Positions 31,588 to 40,300 of a stretch of 44,579 nt of DNA are shown here, piece after piece. The position numbers and the translations under genes were made by a program. The notes below the pieces were generated by a model that was given only the letters and a program-made list of their open reading frames with translations, did no database searches and was not told where the DNA came from. Position 1 is the first letter of the stretch; each line of letters begins with the position of its first letter. The stretch comes from Arthrobacter sp. Leaf141 (GTDB lineage: Bacteria > Actinomycetota > Actinomycetes > Actinomycetales > Micrococcaceae): NCBI RefSeq assembly GCF_001424565.1, contig NZ_LMOL01000039.1, positions 1 to 44,579 of the forward strand, read 5' to 3'.

Positions 31588-31621
31588 ACATGAGGCCGGT
31601 GCGGCCGGCGCCGTGGTGCGT

Positions 31622-31879
31622 TCAGGCCGCCAGGCGGGTCCGGACCTCCGCCGCGGAAGGGTTGGTGGCCGCGGTGCCGTCCGGGAACAGGACCGTGGGG
31701 ACCGTCCGGTTCCCGCCGTTGAGCTGTTCGACGAGTTCGGCGGTGCCGTCCACTTCCTCGATGTTGATTTCGGTGTAGCCGATGCCCTGCGCGTCCAGTT
31801 GCTTCTTGAGCCGGTTGCAGTAGCCGCACCAGGTGGTGGAGAACATGGTGATCGTGCCGGATTCGGGGGTGAAGTCCAA
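31622..31879 (-). CDS. mrx1: Mycoredoxin (glutaredoxin-like, CGYC)
   Basis: The 85-residue product has the thioredoxin-fold glutaredoxin pattern with TTWCGYCNRLKKQL as active site and GGNRTVPTVLFPDG as the cis-Pro/substrate loop. The CGYC motif is that of mycoredoxin-1, which reduces mycothiol mixed disulfides on proteins. It starts with TTG at 31879 behind AGGAG. The mycothiol dehydrogenase gene lies downstream on the same strand, 103 nt away. Confidence 0.9.
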   Translation of the reverse strand: MDFTPESGTITMFSTTWCGYCNRLKKQLDAQGIGYTEINIEEVDGTAELVEQLNGGNRTVPTVLFPDGTAATNPSAAEVRTRLAA

Positions 31880-32021
31880 GGAATTCTCCTAAGCGTTGTG
31901 TTGTGGCCTCTGTCAGGGTCCTGCTCCCGTCAACGGCAGCGCGTTCCAGCATATTCCCCAGGGGATCCGGCCGGCTCCGGTGCAGGATGACACCGGCAGC
32001 CCCCGATGGCATGCTGGTCCA

Positions 32022-32783
32022 ATGTGTGGACGCTATGTGATGGCACGGGCAGTGGGGGACCTGCTGGCGGAGTTCGACGCCGAGCTGGAGGATGAGGTGA
32101 GCATCCCGCCGTCGTGGAATGTTGCGCCCACCGACGCCGTCCCCATTGTCCTGGACCGCATCAAGGACGATGCCGCGGCGCCCCGGCAGGTGCGCCAGCT
32201 GCATGTGGCGCGCTGGGGCCTGGTGCCGTCCTGGGCCCAGGACCCCGGCATCGGCTCCCGGATGATCAACGCCCGCAGCGAAACCGTGCTGGAAAAGCCT
32301 GCGTTCCGCAAGGCGGTCAAATCGCGCCGCTGCGCTGTCCCCGCCGACGGGTATTACGAGTGGAAGCAGGGCACGGGCAAGGCCAAGCAGCCGTACTACG
32401 TCCACCCTGGCGAGGGCAGGGGCCTGGTGTTCGCCGGACTGTATGAATGGTGGAAGGATCCGTCCGTTCCGGCGGGGGAGCCGGGCCAGTGGCTGCTCAC
32501 CACCTCCATCCTGACCGCTGACACGCCGCCTCCCGGCAGCGAGTCCACGGTGTTCGGGAAGCTGACGGCGCTGCACGACAGGGTGCCGCTGCCCATGAGC
32601 GCCGAAACCATGGACGCCTGGCTGGAGCCGGACGCCACCGACGCCGCAGGGCTCGTGGACCTGGTGCGGGCCGGCGTCGTGGATGTGGCGGCGGACTGGC
32701 AGGTCGACTCCGTGGGGACCGCCGTGGGCAATGTCCGCAACAACGGGCCGGAACTGATCCGGCCCGTTGAAGCGCTCTTTTAG
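32022..32783 (+). CDS. SRAP domain protein (HMCES/YedK family)
   Basis: The 253-residue product starts MCGRYVMA, with Cys2 as the catalytic nucleophile after Met removal. The ATG at 32022 is chosen for that reason although the frame is open upstream. Further signatures are SWNVAPTDAVPIV, SRMINARSETV, GYYEWK and LHDRVPLPM. The family forms a thiazolidine crosslink with abasic sites in single-stranded DNA and shields them. No Shine-Dalgarno sequence is visible, so the mRNA may be leaderless. The neighbours are not DNA repair genes, and it ends 1 nt before the stop of the convergent permease. Confidence 0.93.
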   Translation: MCGRYVMARAVGDLLAEFDAELEDEVSIPPSWNVAPTDAVPIVLDRIKDDAAAPRQVRQLHVARWGLVPSWAQDPGIGSRMINARSETVLEKPAFRKAVKSRRCAVPADGYYEWKQGTGKAKQPYYVHPGEGRGLVFAGLYEWWKDPSVPAGEPGQWLLTTSILTADTPPPGSESTVFGKLTALHDRVPLPMSAETMDAWLEPDATDAAGLVDLVRAGVVDVAADWQVDSVGTAVGNVRNNGPELIRPVEALF

Positions 32784-32784
32784 G

Positions 32785-33969
32785 CTAGAAGCGGATGGCG
32801 TCAATGACTTTGACGCGCACGGCCACCAGCGCCGGAACCGCTCCCGCAAGGGCCCCCACCAGGACGGCTGAGCCCAGGCCCAGCAGTGCGGCGTCCACCG
32901 GGAACGGCGGATAGGTGCTCAGCCCGGGCGCTATGGTCTTTTCCACCCAGGGGTTTTTGACCACGGCCACCGCCACCATCACGCCCAGCACGCCCGCAAA
33001 GGCCGTGGCCACCACGGACTCCATCATGACACCCACAAAAATGCGGTGCGAACTGGCTCCGAAGCTGCGCCGGATGCCGATTTCCCGAACCCGGTAGCGG
33101 ACCGTGACCATGGAGATATTGAGCATCCCCACGGCCCCCAGCAGGAGGACCAGGCCGGCGATGCCGCCCACGGCAAGCTGGACCACGGCAAACGGGTCGC
33201 CCTGGCTGGCGTAGTCCGCCCTGTCCACCTGGATATGCATGCCGGGGAACTGCGCCTGAAGATCGGAGGCGATGGCGGCCTTCAACGGCTCAGCCTGCTC
33301 CTGGCCCACCCAGAACTTGAACTGCCCGGACCCGCTGAGCGGGATGTCCGCGGCGGCAGCGGCTGCACTAAGGATGAAGGCCGACGGCGGTGCCTGCTCC
33401 CAGTCGTCCGGGACCACGCCGATGATGACGGCCGTCGCCGGGCCCGCGCCCAGGATTCCCACGCCGGGGTTGGTGGTGAGGTTGGGCCTGCCGGCCAGGT
33501 TGTAGAACGCCTCATTGACCACCACGGCCGGCGCCAGACGGGTTTCGTCCCCCGCAGTGAACCAGCCGCCCTGTTCCAAGGTGAGGCGGTGGATGGTTCC
33601 GTACCCGGGGTCCACCACCTGCAACTGGACCCTGCGCACTCCGGTGGGGAACTGGAAGCCGTTCTCGGCCTGGTCCACCGAGGTGTAGTAATCGATTCCG
33701 TACCGGGCCACCATGGCCTGGTAGGCGGCGGTGAGCGTCGCCGCGTCCGGAGCCGTGGGGCCGTACACCCCAACACCCAACGTGGCGGAGCGGCCGCCGT
33801 TCCGCTCGGAATTCGCCGTCAGGCCCTCCCGTGCCAGGTTGCCCACGCCCACCACCGATGTCAGGGCCGCAACGGAAAGCGCCACCCCCACCAGGGCCAG
33901 GAGGATGCGGGTTTTGTTGATTCGAAGCTCCTGCCAGGCTTCCAGCAGGGCAGAGACAACGCCGGTCAT
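32785..33969 (-). CDS. ABC export permease (MacB/FtsX type)
   Basis: The 394-residue product has one membrane helix at residues 20-43, a large external domain (about 50-270), and three C-terminal helices with RYRVREIGIRRSFGASSHRI between the first two of them. This is the MacB/FtsX four-helix design with a separate ATPase. The signature IGIRRSFGA is typical. It would expel peptides or amphipathic compounds together with the ATPase and adaptor. Its ATG overlaps the ATPase stop by 4 nt. Confidence 0.9.
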   Translation of the reverse strand: MTGVVSALLEAWQELRINKTRILLALVGVALSVAALTSVVGVGNLAREGLTANSERNGGRSATLGVGVYGPTAPDAATLTAAYQAMVARYGIDYYTSVDQAENGFQFPTGVRRVQLQVVDPGYGTIHRLTLEQGGWFTAGDETRLAPAVVVNEAFYNLAGRPNLTTNPGVGILGAGPATAVIIGVVPDDWEQAPPSAFILSAAAAAADIPLSGSGQFKFWVGQEQAEPLKAAIASDLQAQFPGMHIQVDRADYASQGDPFAVVQLAVGGIAGLVLLLGAVGMLNISMVTVRYRVREIGIRRSFGASSHRIFVGVMMESVVATAFAGVLGVMVAVAVVKNPWVEKTIAPGLSTYPPFPVDAALLGLGSAVLVGALAGAVPALVAVRVKVIDAIRF

Positions 33970-34676
33970 GCCGTTGCCGCCGCAGGGACGGAAAGGGCGG
34001 ACAGGACGCCCTGGTCGAGGCGGTAGCAGGACCTGGCCAGCGCCGCGACGTTAACGTCGTGGGTGATGGTCACCAAAGCCGCACCCGACTCCGTCGCCAC
34101 GGTGTCAAGGAGCGCCATGACCGCCTGGCCGGTATCGACGTCGAGCGCCCCCGTCGGTTCGTCGGCGAGGATCAGCCGCGGCCGCCGGACCAGCGCCCGG
34201 GCAATCGCCACGCGCTGCTGCTCACCGCCGGACAAAAGGGCGGGATGGGTGCCGGCGCGGTGGGACAGGCCCACCCGGTCCAGCATGTCCATGGCCAGTT
34301 CCCTGCGTTTCCAGAAATCCCGGCCCGTGGCGTACATCAGCGGGGTGACCACGTTCTCCAGGGCACTTCGGCCGGGAAGGAGATTGAATTGCTGGAACAC
34401 AAAGCCAACGGAGCTGCCGCGCAGCCTGGCCCGGGCATTGCCGCTGAGTTGCCGGGCCGGGACGCCCATAAACGTCAGCTCACCGGCAGTAGGCAGGTCC
34501 AGCAACCCCAGCAGGTTCAGCAGCGTTGATTTTCCGCAGCCGGAGCGGCCGATGATGGCCGTGTGGTCACCGCTGCAGATGCTCAGGGTGATCCCACGGA
34601 GGATGTGCAGCTCCTGATCGTCCGGAAGCAACACCGAACGGGTGACGCCGGCCAGGTCAATCAGTTCTTCAGCCAC
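33966..34676 (-). CDS. ABC transporter ATPase (MacB/LolD type)
   Basis: The 236-residue product has Walker A GRSGCGKS, a Q-loop in FVFQQFNLLPGRSALEN, signature LSGGEQQR, Walker B LILADEPTGALD and the H-loop TITHD. It powers the permease that follows with a 4-nt overlap. The adaptor gene ends 2 nt before it, so all three are one unit. Confidence 0.94.
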   Translation of the reverse strand: MAEELIDLAGVTRSVLLPDDQELHILRGITLSICSGDHTAIIGRSGCGKSTLLNLLGLLDLPTAGELTFMGVPARQLSGNARARLRGSSVGFVFQQFNLLPGRSALENVVTPLMYATGRDFWKRRELAMDMLDRVGLSHRAGTHPALLSGGEQQRVAIARALVRRPRLILADEPTGALDVDTGQAVMALLDTVATESGAALVTITHDVNVAALARSCYRLDQGVLSALSVPAAATA

Positions 34677-34678
34677 GC

Positions 34679-35854
34679 TCAGCCGCCCATGGGGTAAGCG
34701 CCGGGAATGCCGGCGTCGGGCTGGCCGGGTGCGCCGGGGACGAACTCCAGGATGGCGTCGCCTTCGGCCAGGCCGGAGACCACCTCCACCATGGCGCCGT
34801 CGTTGAGCCCCAGCTTGACGGTGCGTTGTTCCGGTTCGGCTGCGGGCGGTGCTGCGGCGTCGGCGCCGGTTGCAGTGCCGTTGGCAGCACCGTTTGCCGC
34901 ACCTTCGGGGGCCGGGGCGGCCATCCAGACGATGCCATCAGCGACAGTGCCCCGGACGGCCGTCAACGGGACGGCGATGACGTTCACGGATTCGCCGGCT
35001 GTGACCGTCATGGTGGCGCCGAGCCCGGCGAAAACGGTGATGTCCGCAGGAACAGGGCAGCTCAGCCGGCCGGTGGCGGCACCCCCGGCCGCGGGCGCCC
35101 CGTTACCCGGCACCGGCATGATGGCTGCGGCAACAGAGCGGGCAACCCCTGCGGTGCCACCGGAGCCGGACCCCTCGGACGCAGCGGCGATGCTGGTCAG
35201 GACAGGGTCGGCGCAGCTGAAGGGGGCGGGACCGCCAATCACGCTGATCTCCGCTGAACCTGGTTTGGCCAGCAGCCGGTACTGCTGGGCAGCGTCTACG
35301 GTGCCGCTGACGGTGAAAGTGCCCGGATCCACAGTGCCCGCAACCTCGCCCACACTGACCTGCTGGTCAATGATGACGGTAAGGGTCTTCAGCACCCCGG
35401 TGGAAGCAGCCAGCACGTTGGTGTAGGTGTACGTGGGCTTCGCGGCGGCCGGCATCGCCGGTGCAGAGTCCTGCTCCGCGTTTCCCCCGGCCGGTGCGAC
35501 GGCTGCCGGCGCAGTTCCTGCCTCCGGCTGCACCTCGCTGCGCACCTGGAACAGCGGGTCGCCGTTGCGTACGGGTGCGCCGGGCTCGAGGAACACGTGG
35601 TTGACGGTGCCTGCGACCGTGTTGCGGACATCGGCCGCGGCGTCACTCTGGACAGTCGCTTCGACTTCCACCCGGTTTGTGACGGTGGTGCGGCTTGCCT
35701 GGAACACCGGTGTGGCGATGGTGGCGGCAGGACCGGCGAGGGCAGGTTCTGCCCTGAGCCCGTCCACGAATGCGATCTTCACCAATGCCACGGCAATGAC
35801 TGCAAAAACCACCAGCCAGGCGATGGGCATGATGACACGCCGGAATATTCTCAT
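34679..35854 (-). CDS. MacA-like periplasmic adaptor (HlyD/RND family)
   Basis: The 391-residue product has an N-terminal membrane helix (about 8-27), then a lipoyl-like segment (DVRNTVAGTVNHVFLEPGAPVRNGDPLFQV) and a beta-barrel segment. An Ala/Pro/Gly-rich insert is present. The C-terminal membrane-proximal domain includes LGLNDGAMVEVVSGLAEGDAIL. In Gram-positive bacteria such adaptors join a MacB-like ABC exporter without an outer-membrane channel. A 7-bp inverted repeat (CTCCACG/CGTGGAG) lies at 35877-35899. Confidence 0.85.
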   Translation of the reverse strand: MRIFRRVIMPIAWLVVFAVIAVALVKIAFVDGLRAEPALAGPAATIATPVFQASRTTVTNRVEVEATVQSDAAADVRNTVAGTVNHVFLEPGAPVRNGDPLFQVRSEVQPEAGTAPAAVAPAGGNAEQDSAPAMPAAAKPTYTYTNVLAASTGVLKTLTVIIDQQVSVGEVAGTVDPGTFTVSGTVDAAQQYRLLAKPGSAEISVIGGPAPFSCADPVLTSIAAASEGSGSGGTAGVARSVAAAIMPVPGNGAPAAGGAATGRLSCPVPADITVFAGLGATMTVTAGESVNVIAVPLTAVRGTVADGIVWMAAPAPEGAANGAANGTATGADAAAPPAAEPEQRTVKLGLNDGAMVEVVSGLAEGDAILEFVPGAPGQPDAGIPGAYPMGG

Positions 35855-35876
35855 TGCTTCCCCCCAATATTTTTAC

Positions 35877-35899
35877 CTCCACGGGATTGCGTCGTGGAG
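35877..35899. promoter_or_regulatory. Short inverted repeat upstream of the exporter operon
   Basis: CTCCACG and CGTGGAG with a 9-nt spacer lie 22 bp before the adaptor ATG, inside its leader or promoter. It could be an operator or a leader hairpin. There is no evidence to choose. Confidence 0.3.
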
Positions 35900-36023
35900 A
35901 TGCATACGGAGAATATACCTGCTGGTGGGGTGGGGGTTTTTGTCATACGTGCGGCGTTACCCGGCTGCGCCTGATCCGTGGGGGAAGTCGACTCCCGAGG
36001 GGATGCTTGGGTACCCTCGGAGC

Positions 36024-36344
36024 ATGGCAACAATTCAAGGAAACGACCGGGATGCCCTCGCCGACAAGGAACAGCTCGCTGCCGTCCGGATTGCCGTAGA
36101 CGAAGTGGATGACCAGATTGTCACCCTCATCGCCCGCCGCGAACGGCTGATCCGCATCGCCGGAACGCTGAAGGGTGATGACGCGGAGGTCCGCGCGCCG
36201 GGCCGCGTTGAACGGATCATCGAACACGTCCGTACCGCAGCGGAACGCAAGGACATCGATCCGGACATCGTTGAGTCCACGTACCGCGCCATGATTTCCG
36301 GGTTCATCGAACTCGAAATGCGTGTCCACAAGGAAAGCAGCTGA
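36024..36344 (+). CDS. Chorismate mutase (AroQ type)
   Basis: The 106-residue product is all-helical: IAVDEVDDQIVTLIARRERL, LKGDDAEVRAPGRVERIIEHV and ESTYRAMISGFIELEMRVHK. This is the AroQ fold with Arg, Lys and Glu residues that bind chorismate. It converts chorismate to prephenate for Phe and Tyr synthesis. The ATG at 36024 follows CTCGGAGC closely, so the ribosome site is weak. Confidence 0.85.
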   Translation: MATIQGNDRDALADKEQLAAVRIAVDEVDDQIVTLIARRERLIRIAGTLKGDDAEVRAPGRVERIIEHVRTAAERKDIDPDIVESTYRAMISGFIELEMRVHKESS

Positions 36345-36389
36345 CCCTTCCGGTCAGCTGCCCGCTTCACCTGCCTGCCCCACCCCCTG

Positions 36390-36451
36390 CGTTGTCCTAT
36401 CACTTATGGTCCCCAAATCGGCTTTTGGGGAGCCAAAGTGATAGCGCAACG
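36390..36451. repeat. Long imperfect hairpin in convergent intergenic gap
   Basis: Arms 36390-36417 and 36424-36451 pair at 24 of 28 positions (one of the others is G-U), with a 6-nt loop and CTATCACTT/AAGTGATAG in the middle. It lies between the chorismate mutase gene and the convergent 36471 gene. It could be a bidirectional terminator or a REP-like element. Confidence 0.7.
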
Positions 36452-36470
36452 AGGTGGACTGCGGCATATA

Positions 36471-36860
36471 TCAGAGTGCCTCCCGGACCGGAACCCCCGA
36501 TTGGAATTCGCGCCCGTCAGCGTCGCTGAAGGCGGACATCACATGGCCTTTGCCCAGGCCGTGGACCGCAGCCATGGGGAAGTTGCCGGTAATGCTGCTG
36601 CCTGAATGGGACACCCCGGCCAGGTCGTAGTTCTCCTCAGTGCCCTGCTCATGGCTGAACGAGTAGAACGCGATGGGTTCGCCGTTCATGAATTCAATGC
36701 CCAGCCGCCGCTGGGAAGAGTAGTCAGGACTGGCCGCCACCAGCCCCACCACATAGGCGCCGGAACCCGGGATATTGCCCTCCACCTCGAAAGTGGCCAC
36801 CAAAGTGGCGTCCTGGGCTTCGATGCTGACCTGCTTGAGGAGTGCGTCATGGGTGCTCAT
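36471..36860 (-). CDS. Hypothetical protein (129 aa)
   Basis: The product is 129 residues from an ATG at 36860 behind AGGATGG; the frame stays open further upstream but would cross the LexA box. It is beta-rich and Gly/Ser-rich (EVEGNIPGSGAYVVGLVAASP, YDLAGVSHSGSSITGNFP), with no signal peptide. I do not recognise the family. It diverges from the SOS unit across 126 bp. Confidence 0.7.
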   Translation of the reverse strand: MSTHDALLKQVSIEAQDATLVATFEVEGNIPGSGAYVVGLVAASPDYSSQRRLGIEFMNGEPIAFYSFSHEQGTEENYDLAGVSHSGSSITGNFPMAAVHGLGKGHVMSAFSDADGREFQSGVPVREAL

Positions 36861-36928
36861 GGCACCATCCTGCTCCCTGCCGCCCGGTCCGTCCACCCTG
36901 CCTATGTTTTGGCCATGGGGGAGCGTAG

Positions 36929-36968
36929 GATTGGATTTATTCGAACACATATTCGAATAAATCCAATC
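36929..36968. repeat. Perfect 17-bp inverted repeat containing a LexA box
   Basis: GATTGGATTTATTCGAA (36929-36945) is mirrored at 36952-36968 around CACATA. The centre is the LexA box, but the arms extend well beyond what LexA contacts. Confidence 0.9.
36941..36956. promoter_or_regulatory. LexA/SOS box
   Basis: TCGAACACATATTCGA matches the actinobacterial LexA consensus TCGAAC-N4-GTTCGA at all but one position. It lies 30 bp before the DUF6504 ATG and 80 bp before the divergent gene's ATG. A DNA polymerase of the DnaE2 type is downstream, which fits SOS control. Confidence 0.85.
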
Positions 36969-36986
36969 TGCGGGTCAGGAGGCACC

Positions 36987-37343
36987 ATGGGCTTGTTCAG
37001 CGAATCCGTGGACGTAGCCTGCTCGGCGGACGGCCAGCCGGAAAGCGTCCTGTGGTCCGGACGCTCCTATTCCGTCTGCGCCGAATCAGTCCGCTGGTAT
37101 GAACGCCGCCAGTGGTGGGCTGAGGAAAGCCGCGTCCCGTTGGGCAGCGGGCCGGGGATGGTGGATCACGAAATCTGGCGGATCCAGGTGGTTCCCGTCC
37201 CGCCCGCCGGGAAAAGCACTCCTGTTCCAATGGAACCGCTCACCCTCGACCTCACCCGGCACGCCGCCAGTGGCCGATGGCGGCTCCTCCGTATCCACGA
37301 TGCCCTGCGCCTCAACGACACCTCGGGTCCCAAAACAGCATGA
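36987..37343 (+). CDS. DUF6504 family protein (SOS-linked)
   Basis: The 118-residue product has SADGQPESVLWSGRSYSVCAES, SVRWYERRQWWAEE and IWRIQVVPV. This is the short actinobacterial family usually found beside ImuB/DnaE2 genes, of unknown activity. Its ATG follows AGGAGG. The stop overlaps the dnaE2 start (ATGA at 37340-37343). The upstream LexA box indicates induction by DNA damage. Confidence 0.8.
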   Translation: MGLFSESVDVACSADGQPESVLWSGRSYSVCAESVRWYERRQWWAEESRVPLGSGPGMVDHEIWRIQVVPVPPAGKSTPVPMEPLTLDLTRHAASGRWRLLRIHDALRLNDTSGPKTA

Positions 37344-40300
37344 GCTTTACGCATTTACACGTTTCCACCGCCTTCAGTGCCCACTACGGGGTGTCATGGC
37401 CGGAGGAACTGGCACAGGCTGCCAAGGCTGACGGGGCCACCGCGCTCGCCTGCACCGACCGGGACGGGCTCTACGGAACCATCAAGCACCTCAGGGCATG
37501 CATGGCTGAAGGCCTGGATGCCATCGTGGGGGTGGACCTCGCCGTCTTTGATGACGACGGCGACCACCGCACCCAGGTGGCGGGACGGGTGGTGGTCCTG
37601 GCCCGGGGCCACAATAACGGCGCCGGGTACCGGGCCCTGTGCCGGCTGGTCTCGGACGCCCATGCCCGCACGTCCGGAAAAGCCGGGGGAGCGGTTCCTG
37701 TCGCCGTCACCCGGGCGGAACTGGCTTCACGCACCCTGGACCCATTGACCCTCAAACCCGTCCTGACTGTACTGATCGGTCCCGACTCGGATGTGGGACG
37801 GGCCATGGGCGGCAGGCGGTACCTCCGGCCCCGCACACTCTTCAAAGCCTGGCTCGATGCCATGCCGGCCGGAACTGTGGTTACCGAGATTGTCACCCAG
37901 CTCAGCACCCCGGGCATGCCCCTCAGCACAGCACATGCCGTGCGGATGCTCAGGCTCGCGGAGGAACACCACGTCCCGGCCATTCTGACCAACGCGGTGC
38001 GTTACTGCGGCGCTGACGGTGCACCCACCGCTGATGTGCTGGACTCTGCCCGGACCCTCAAATCCCTCCCCGAGCTGGCGGCTGAACCCATCCTGCAACC
38101 CACAGGCCAGGGTTGGCTCAAAACGGGGGAGCAGATGCTCCGCCTGGGCAAGGAAGTCATTGCCGCCTCAGGCTTCGGGACAGCGGACCTCACACAGCTG
38201 ATGGCACAAACCGAGGCGCTCGCCGATCGGTGCCGGATGGATCCGCACACCGACATGGGATGGAAGCAGCCGGTGGTCCCTGAGGCCTCGGTCCTTGGCA
38301 TCAGCCAGCACCCGCATACCGAACTGGCCCAACGCTGCGAGGCCGGAATTACCCGGCGGTTCCCCGGCATTGCCGGCAGCCAGGAGGCCGAGATGAAAAA
38401 CCGGCTGGAGCACGAGCTGGGCATCATCAGCAACCTCGGCTTCTCCGCCTATTTCCTCACCGTGGCGGAGGTTTCCCGGATGATCCAGGACATGGGGGTC
38501 CGGGCCGCTGCGCGCGGGTCCGGGGCCTCGAGCCTGGTCAACTACCTGATCGATGTGAGCCAGGTGAACCCGCTCCAGCACGATCTCATCTTTGAACGCT
38601 TCCTGTCCCGGGACCGCGCCACCCTCCCGGACATTGACATCGACGTCGAAAGCGCTGAACGGCACAACGTCTACCACCGGATCTTCAAACGGTTCGGCTC
38701 GGAACGGGTCACCCTCATGAGCATGCAGAACGGATACCGGGCCAGGGGCGCCGTCCGGGACGCCGGCATGGCGCTGGGCATGGACGACGGCGAAGTGGGC
38801 GAAATCGCCAAACAGCTGTGGCGTTTCTCCGCCCGGAAATTCCGGGAAGCGCTGCAGGAGAAACCCGAACTGCGCCAGTTCGCAGGCCGGGTTGAACAGC
38901 GGGACACGGACGGAAACCAGCAGCTGGACCTCCTGGTTGACCTGACGGAACGCCTGGACCGGCTGCCGCGGCACATCTCCATGCACCCCTGCGGAGTGAT
39001 CCTGGGGGATGCCACCCTGCTGGACCGCACCCCTGTCCAACCCAGTGGGCTGGGCCTTCCCATGAGCCAGTTCGACAAGCACGACATGGACCCCATGGGC
39101 ATGCTCAAACTTGATGTCCTGGGGGTCCGGATGCAAAGCGCCATGGCTTTCGCTGTCCGGGAAATCATCCGCATCCACCCCTCCAAAACCCAGGTGGTGG
39201 CTGCCGGCAGCCACCCGGTAGGCCCGGACGGGGCTGGACCCGACTACATCGCCGCTGACGGCGCCATTGACCTGAACGCCGTCCCCCTGGACGATGAGGC
39301 CACCTTCGAGCTGATCAGGAGCACCCATACGCTGGGATGCTTCCAGATCGAATCGCCGGGCCAGCGTGAGCTGATCGGCAAAATGGCGCCCCGGGAATTC
39401 AACGACCTCATCATCGACATTTCACTGTTCCGGCCAGGTCCCATGAAGTCGGACATGGTGCGGCCGTTCCTGGAGCACCGGCACGGGTTCGCCCCGGAGG
39501 TGTACCCCCATCCGGACCTGAAACCAGTCCTCGCCGAAACCCACGGTGTCACCGTGTTCCACGAACAGATCCTGAAGACCTTTAACGTCATGACCCATTG
39601 CGGGTTGGCGAAAGCCGACGAATTCCGCCGTGCCCTGGGTAACGAAGCCAAAGAACCCCTGGTGGAGGCCTTCTTCCGCAAAGCGGCCAGGGAACGCAAC
39701 TACACCCCGGAGGTGGTGGACAAGGTCTGGGGAACGCTGAAGGCCTTCGGCAGCTTTGGCTTCTGTAAGGCCCACGGGGCGGCCTTCGCCGTGCCCACCT
39801 ACCAGTCCGCCTGGCTGAAAGCCCACCACCCCGAGGCCTTCCTGGCAGGGTTGTGGGAGCACGATCCCGGGATGTATCCCAAGCGGCTGCTGGTGGCGGA
39901 AGCCCGGCGCCTTGGCATTCCCATCCTGCCTTTGGACATCAACCGCAGCGGTGCCCAATACCGGGTGGAGCGGGTCGACGCCGGAAAGGACGCCGGGAAA
40001 CTGGGCATCCGGCTGAGCCTGAACGGGATCTACGGGTTGTCAGCCACCGAACTTAAAAGGATCGTGGCGGGGCAGCCCTTTGACTCCCTCGCCGACCTGA
40101 GGGCACGGTCCCGGGTCAGCAAACCCACCATCAAACGGCTGGCACAGCTTGGCGCGTTCGATTTCCTGCACCGCGAAGCCGGCGGAACAGCCAACCGGGC
40201 CGACCTGGTGCACCACCTGCAGCAGATGCAGGGCAAAGGAACCCGGAAGGGCATCGAAGTCCTGGAAGGACAGCTTGCGTTGCCCTTGGGGGACGTGGAA

